In this document: piece by piece, positions 60,232-64,000 of the stretch | How the letters are laid out: the number at the start of each line of letters is the position of its first letter | Position numbering within the stretch: the stretch's first letter is position 1 | From: Chloroflexota bacterium | Lineage (GTDB): Bacteria > Chloroflexota > UBA6077 > JACCZL01 | Assembly: GCA_020850535.1 (NCBI GenBank) | Contig: JADZEM010000141.1 | Coordinates: forward strand, 1-64,000 | Reading direction: 5' to 3' | DNA: 64,000 nt | Notes under the pieces: generated by a model | Told to the model about the DNA's origin: nothing | Databases searched by the model: none | The model's input: the letters and a program-made list of their open reading frames with translations, nothing else | Made by a program: the position numbers and the translations under genes

Positions 60232-61371
60232 ATGAGCCAGGAGCTCGGCCTACGTTACGGGATGAACCCTCACCAGGCGCCGGCCCGCATCTACGTCACG
60301 GACGGCGAGCTGCCGCTCTCGGTGCTGAACGGCGCGCCGGGCTTCATCAACCTGCTGGACGCTCTGAACGCCTGGCAGCTGGTCCGCGAGGCTGACGCGG
60401 CGACGGGTCTCCCCGCTGCCACCTCGTTCAAGCACACCGCGCCGGCCGGCGTCGGGCTGGGTCTGCCGCTCTCGCCGGAGCTGGCGCAAGCCTGCCGGGT
60501 GGACGATCTGGAGCTGTCGCCGCTCGCCGACGCCTACGCCCGCGCACGGGGGGCCGACCGGCTGGCCTCGTTTGGAGACTTCGCAGCGTTCAGCCGGACC
60601 GTCGATCTGCCTGCGGCGCGCATCCTCTCGCGCGAGGTCTCCGACGGCGTCATCGCGCCCGGCTACGATGCGGACGCGCTGGCCGTCCTCCAGCGCAAGA
60701 AGGCCGGCAAGTATCTCGTCCTCCAGATCGATCCGGACTGGACGCCGCCGGCCACCGAGCGCCGCGAGGTCTTCGGGATCACGTTCGAGCAGCCGCGCAA
60801 CACGGCGACGGTCACGCTCGGGGAGACGGTGACCAGGAAGACGGAGATCTCCGAGGCGGCGCGCCTCGATCTCCTGCTGGCCGCCGTGACGCTCAAGTAC
60901 ACGCCGTCCAACAGCATCGTGCTGGCCGTGGACGGGCAGGCCATCGGCATCGGGGCGGGGCAGCAGTCGCGCATCCTCTGCACGCGCATCGCCTGCCAGA
61001 AGGCGGAGCTGTGGTGGCTGCGCCAGCATCCGCGTGCGCTCTCGCTCCAGTATGAGGCGGGCGTCTCGCGCTCGGAGCGCGACAACGCCGTGGAAGCCTG
61101 GCTGCGCGACGAGCCGACGACGGCCCTGGTCAACCCGCCGGTGTCCCTCACCGAGGCCGAGCGCGGCCACTGGATCAAGCTGCTCCAGCGGGTGGCCCTC
61201 GCCAGCGACGGGCTGATCCCCTTCCGGGACAACATCGACCGCGCGGCCCAGACGGGCGTGCGCTACGTCTGGCAGCCGGGCGGCTCGATCCGCCTGAACG
61301 AGGTGCAGGCCGCCGCCGACGAGCACGGCATGGTGATGACGTACTCAGGACTGCGCCTGTTTCACCACTGA
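60232..61371 (+). CDS. Stand-alone AICAR transformylase (PurH C-terminal domain)
   Basis: 379 residues; ATG 60232, 43 bases after the previous stop. The protein starts at the point where the formyltransferase half of bifunctional PurH begins (LGLRYGMNPHQAPA). It keeps the catalytic Lys-His (TSFKHTAPAGVG), the KYTPSNSIVLAVDGQAIGIG block and RDNIDRAAQTGVRYVWQPGG. The N-terminal IMP cyclohydrolase half is absent. It would formylate AICAR with 10-formyl-tetrahydrofolate; a separate cyclohydrolase is needed for IMP. Confidence 0.9.
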   Translation: MSQELGLRYGMNPHQAPARIYVTDGELPLSVLNGAPGFINLLDALNAWQLVREADAATGLPAATSFKHTAPAGVGLGLPLSPELAQACRVDDLELSPLADAYARARGADRLASFGDFAAFSRTVDLPAARILSREVSDGVIAPGYDADALAVLQRKKAGKYLVLQIDPDWTPPATERREVFGITFEQPRNTATVTLGETVTRKTEISEAARLDLLLAAVTLKYTPSNSIVLAVDGQAIGIGAGQQSRILCTRIACQKAELWWLRQHPRALSLQYEAGVSRSERDNAVEAWLRDEPTTALVNPPVSLTEAERGHWIKLLQRVALASDGLIPFRDNIDRAAQTGVRYVWQPGGSIRLNEVQAAADEHGMVMTYSGLRLFHH

Positions 61372-61419
61372 GCGCGGGTCGCGTGTCTTCGCCGAATCAT
61401 CCCCACGATCCACGACCCA

Positions 61420-61959
61420 CTATTGGAGGAGGCGCTTCAGCACGCTGGCGTTCGGGGCCAGCCAGCGCGAGACCACGTCCGCAAGATCGTCCAGATCGGT
61501 CTCGACGATGAAGAGGCCGCGCGTCGGACAGCATGCCCCGACCTCCTGAAGCAGCGGCGTCAGGTGGGTGTCCATGGCCAGGAAGTGCAGCGGCGAGCCG
61601 CCCATCATCAGCGGGATCGCCACGACGCCTGTCAGCGAGCCAGCGGCGATCCGGTCGAAGAACGACTTGAGCAGGCCGGTATACGTCGCCTTGTAGGTCG
61701 GCGTGGCGACGACCAGCACGTCGGAGCCTTTGGCGACCGCGACGGCCCTGTCAACGGCATCGCTTGGGAAGGCAAATAGCTCGCCGGCCAGCTCGGCCAG
61801 CTCGACGGCCTGACGCAGCGTAGAGCGGCCGGCCGCCTGGGCCAGCGCGTCGATGCTGTCAGCCACGGCGTCGGCTGCCAGCCGCGTCCGCGATCCGACC
61901 CGCGGATTCCCGACGATCGTCGTGATCCTGAGGGGCGCGCTGTGATGCTGGGCTGTCAT
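61420..61959 (-). CDS. NADPH-dependent FMN reductase (SsuE-type)
   Basis: 179 residues; ATG 61959 has AGGAGG five bases upstream. Flavodoxin-like fold: TTIVGNPRVGSRTRLAADAV, then VATPTYKATYTGLLKSFFDRI (the PTY/K flavin-binding loop) and GVVAIPLMMGGSPLHFLAMD. Members supply reduced FMN to two-component monooxygenases; the LLM enzyme at 36697 is a possible but distant client. It converges on the PurH-like gene. Confidence 0.93.
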   Translation of the reverse strand: MTAQHHSAPLRITTIVGNPRVGSRTRLAADAVADSIDALAQAAGRSTLRQAVELAELAGELFAFPSDAVDRAVAVAKGSDVLVVATPTYKATYTGLLKSFFDRIAAGSLTGVVAIPLMMGGSPLHFLAMDTHLTPLLQEVGACCPTRGLFIVETDLDDLADVVSRWLAPNASVLKRLLQ

Positions 61960-62090
61960 CCCGTCCGTCCTCCTGGGCTCTGCGTGCGACTGTCAGGCAC
62001 GATCAGACATATGCTAGGGGCAATAACCATCCGGGAGTCAGACGCGCCGCTGCGTCGAGTCCACGAGTGTAGGAGCATCGGCGTACCGCC

Positions 62091-62096
62091 TACAAT
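62091..62096 (+). promoter_or_regulatory. -10 box of a probable leaderless transcript
   Basis: TACAAT six bases before ATG 62103; there is no Shine-Dalgarno sequence. No -35 box is evident. Confidence 0.5.
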
Positions 62097-62102
62097 GCTG
62101 GC

Positions 62103-62459
62103 ATGTCCGGAAACCGCGTCGTGTACGACACTGATGTTGGCCGCATGGACCGCTGCGCCCGCTGCAATCGGCGGACCGAGGCCTGCATCTGCCAACCCGT
62201 CCGCCAGGGGCCGCGCGGCGACGGCATCGTGCGGGTCTCGCGGGAGCGCGGGGGCCGCAAGGGCAAGACGGTGACCGTGGTGACCGGCCTGCCCGGCGAC
62301 GCAGCCGCCCTCGCGCAGATCGCCACGACGCTCAAGAAACTGTGCGGCTCTGGTGGGACCGTCGCCGGAGACAACGTCGAGATCCAGGGCGACCACCGCG
62401 AGAAGGTGGCGGCCAGGTTGACCGAGCTGGGGCACAAGGTCAAGCTGGCCGGCGGCTGA
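62103..62459 (+). CDS. yciH: SUI1/YciH translation-factor-like protein
   Basis: 118 residues from ATG 62103. A short N-terminal CxxC pair with two further Cys (DRCARCNRRTEACICQ) is followed by an eIF1/SUI1 domain: GIVRVSRERGGRKGKTVTVV TGLPGD, then LKKLCGSGGTVAGDNVEIQG and HREKVAARLTELGHKVKLAG. YciH-type proteins influence start-codon selection. It converges with the decarboxylase gene. Confidence 0.93.
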   Translation: MSGNRVVYDTDVGRMDRCARCNRRTEACICQPVRQGPRGDGIVRVSRERGGRKGKTVTVVTGLPGDAAALAQIATTLKKLCGSGGTVAGDNVEIQGDHREKVAARLTELGHKVKLAGG

Positions 62460-62487
62460 CGCCAGCCGCCCACGCCGGCCGCGCTCC

Positions 62488-63735
62488 CTACGCGATCTCG
62501 TTCTGCCAGACGGCCGCTGGCTCCTGGCGCTTTCGCAGCAGCCGAAACGAGCCGTCCGTCTCCAGCATCACCTCGGGCGCCTGCGGGTACGAGTTGTAGT
62601 TGATGGTGGACATCGCGGCGCAGTAGGCCCCGGCCCCGCCCACGACGACCAGATCCCCGATCCGCGGCAGCGGCACGGTGCGCGGCGCGAGCGCCTCCGG
62701 ATCGCCAGGGGCCGGCGTCAGGATGTCGCCGGACTCGCAGCAGGGGCCGGAGAAGATGACCGGGGCGACGTCTGTGCGGTCCGTCATCACGGTGATCGGG
62801 TGCTGCGCGCCGTAGAGGGCCGGTCGGGTGACCTCGGTCATGCCGGTGTCGAGCTTGGCGAAGGTGTAGCCGTCCTGGCCGGTGTTGACCACGTCGATCA
62901 CGCTGGCGACGACGGCCCCGGCCCGCGCCACCAGGAACGTGCCCGGCTCGACCTCCAGGCTCAGCTTGCGGCCCTCCCGCTCCTGGAACTCGATCAGTTC
63001 CCGCTCGACGTGGTAGCCGATGTCCTGCAGGTCCGTGCTGACCTCGCCAGGCATCCGCCCGACCTTGAAGCCGCCGCCGAGGTTGACCGTCTTGACGTCC
63101 GTGAGCTGGGCCGCCAGGTCGAGCGTCATCCGGGTGACCCGCTTCCAGACCTCCGGGTCGGAGCCGGAGCCGATGTGGCTGTGGACCCGGTCGATGGTCA
63201 GGTTGTGCTGCTGGGCGATCCGCTTGATATCGTCCAGGTACTCGTGCCAGATGCCGAAGCTGGAGGCTGGCCCGCCGGTGTTGGTGCGGTTGGTGCCGCC
63301 GCTGCCGAGGCCGGGGTTGACCCGCACCGACAGGCCGCGGCCGGGCGCGACCTTCCCGAACTGCTCCAACTGGTAGAGCGAGCAGGCGTTGTAGAGAACG
63401 CCCTTCTCCACGAACTCGGCGAGGCGGCGTGAGGGGGCCTGCGAGGTGAGCTGGATCTGGCCCGGTGCGAAGCCGGCCCGCATCGCCCGCTCAACCTCGT
63501 AGTCGCTGGAGGCGTCGATGTTCAGGCCAAGCTCGCGGAACAGCTTGAGGATGCCGATGCTCGGATTCGCCTTCATGGCGTAGCGGAGCGTGAAGCCGAA
63601 CGGGGCCGGGAAGCTCCGGGCGGCCTTCGCCGTCGCCTCCAGGGTGCGGCGGTCATACACGTAGCAGGGGGTTCCGAACTGCTCGCGCACGGCGGCGGCC
63701 TGCGCCGTGGTCAAAAAGGTCTCAGGGCTGCTCAC
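62488..63735 (-). CDS. lysA: Diaminopimelate decarboxylase-like PLP enzyme
   Basis: 415 residues from GTG 63735. Fold-type III decarboxylase: the PLP lysine is in LRYAMKANPS, the phosphate-binding part is HSHIGSGSDPE and NLGGGFKVG, the substrate Cys is in SGPCCESGDI, and DTGMTEVTRPALYGAQHP and the C-terminal Tyr (GAGAYCAAMS) match LysA. It would decarboxylate meso-diaminopimelate to lysine. One departure: the usual EPGR motif reads EPGTFLVA, so a relative with another substrate is possible. Follows an amidohydrolase gene on the same strand. Confidence 0.82.
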   Translation of the reverse strand: MSSPETFLTTAQAAAVREQFGTPCYVYDRRTLEATAKAARSFPAPFGFTLRYAMKANPSIGILKLFRELGLNIDASSDYEVERAMRAGFAPGQIQLTSQAPSRRLAEFVEKGVLYNACSLYQLEQFGKVAPGRGLSVRVNPGLGSGGTNRTNTGGPASSFGIWHEYLDDIKRIAQQHNLTIDRVHSHIGSGSDPEVWKRVTRMTLDLAAQLTDVKTVNLGGGFKVGRMPGEVSTDLQDIGYHVERELIEFQEREGRKLSLEVEPGTFLVARAGAVVASVIDVVNTGQDGYTFAKLDTGMTEVTRPALYGAQHPITVMTDRTDVAPVIFSGPCCESGDILTPAPGDPEALAPRTVPLPRIGDLVVVGGAGAYCAAMSTINYNSYPQAPEVMLETDGSFRLLRKRQEPAAVWQNEIA

Positions 63736-63898
63736 GCGTCCATCTCCCTCGCGGCTGCTGACTCGCGGCGCGGGGGGTTGAGGCCAGCGGCGGCCACCCC
63801 ACTCCCACCCCCGACGAGCGCATCGGCATGTGCGGGGAATGATACCCAGGTTCGATACCGGCCCCACGCCACCCGGTGTGCCCCCGCCGCCCCCGACC

Positions 63899-64000
63899 TT
63901 ATGGCCGGCGCATCCTCACCGCGTGTCCGGGCGTTGCGCCCGTGTGCTGGCCGCCGTCGAGCACCAGCGTGCCGTTGACGGCCACGTACGAGAAGCCGCT
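63899..64000 (-). CDS. C-terminal end of an amidohydrolase (D-aminoacylase-like), partial
   Basis: 33 residues before the stop TAA (63899-63901); the gene continues past the right edge. The end SGFSYVAVNGTLVLDGGQHT, GATPGHAVRMRRP is the typical closing beta-hairpin of N-acyl-D-amino-acid deacylases and related amidohydrolases (VxVNGxxVxxxGxxTGxxPG). Too short for a substrate call. It lies 163 bases upstream of the decarboxylase gene on the same strand. Confidence 0.75.
   Translation of the reverse strand, partial: SGFSYVAVNGTLVLDGGQHTGATPGHAVRMRRP

Noticed and set aside
63846-63870. tRNA-like GGTTCGATACC motif
   Set aside because: The T-arm stem is mismatched and there is no cloverleaf around it.

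Overview
The window is very G+C-rich, dense with genes and bacterial. I infer a member of the Chloroflexota (Thermomicrobia-like or related soil lineages). The reasons are RNase Y, a bacterial SUI1/YciH protein, menaquinone genes, a short FlgE-type hook protein, probable leaderless genes and many palindromic intergenic repeats. No rRNA, tRNA, CRISPR array or phage was seen. The taxonomic call is an inference; no marker gene was compared.

Layout. 0.2-7.0 kb: a sugar-uptake operon (GHL6-type hydrolase, 2-hydroxyacid dehydrogenase, two permeases, Tat lipoprotein binding protein, HIT protein) with no ATPase gene. 7.0-21.9 kb: housekeeping and accessory genes (aldo/keto reductase, RNB ribonuclease, HAD phosphatase, RNase Y, zinc alcohol dehydrogenase, SIMPL protein, histidine kinase, DHA2 exporter). 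21.9-27.8 kb: two giant membrane proteins of YfhO/GT-C type, one carrying three fibronectin-III domains, with a sharp local drop in G+C. 28.2-32.8 kb: tyrS, then three paralogous exported proteins with long Asp/Asn tracts. 32.9-43.9 kb: metabolic genes, including a DAHP synthase behind a Phe/Tyr leader-peptide attenuator. 44.0-48.3 kb: a flagellar hook cluster (a cysteine-peptidase-like protein, FliK, FlgD, FlgE). 49.4-51.0 kb: menA-menG. 51.2-57.5 kb: three MFS transporters, the first preceded by a promoter and an RNA that resembles the ykkC riboswitch family. 58.0-64.0 kb: amidase, MetE-like protein, stand-alone AICAR transformylase, FMN reductase, SUI1, a diaminopimelate-decarboxylase-like enzyme and the end of an amidohydrolase.

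The non-coding content is the most unusual part. A 219-bp palindromic element (terminal repeat CCAGGGCGATTGCATG) occurs five times in full and twice in shortened form. Exact 8-bp direct repeats flank one single copy and one tandem pair, which marks it as a MITE. The attenuator at 36.45-36.64 kb combines a consensus promoter, a 19-codon leader with Phe-Tyr-Tyr-Phe, and an intrinsic terminator. The RNA at 51.2-51.36 kb has the ykkC landmarks but differs at positions that are usually invariant, so its ligand is uncertain.

Start codons were chosen from Shine-Dalgarno spacing or overlap with the upstream gene and are explained where they matter. All calls come from reading the sequence; no database search was run.
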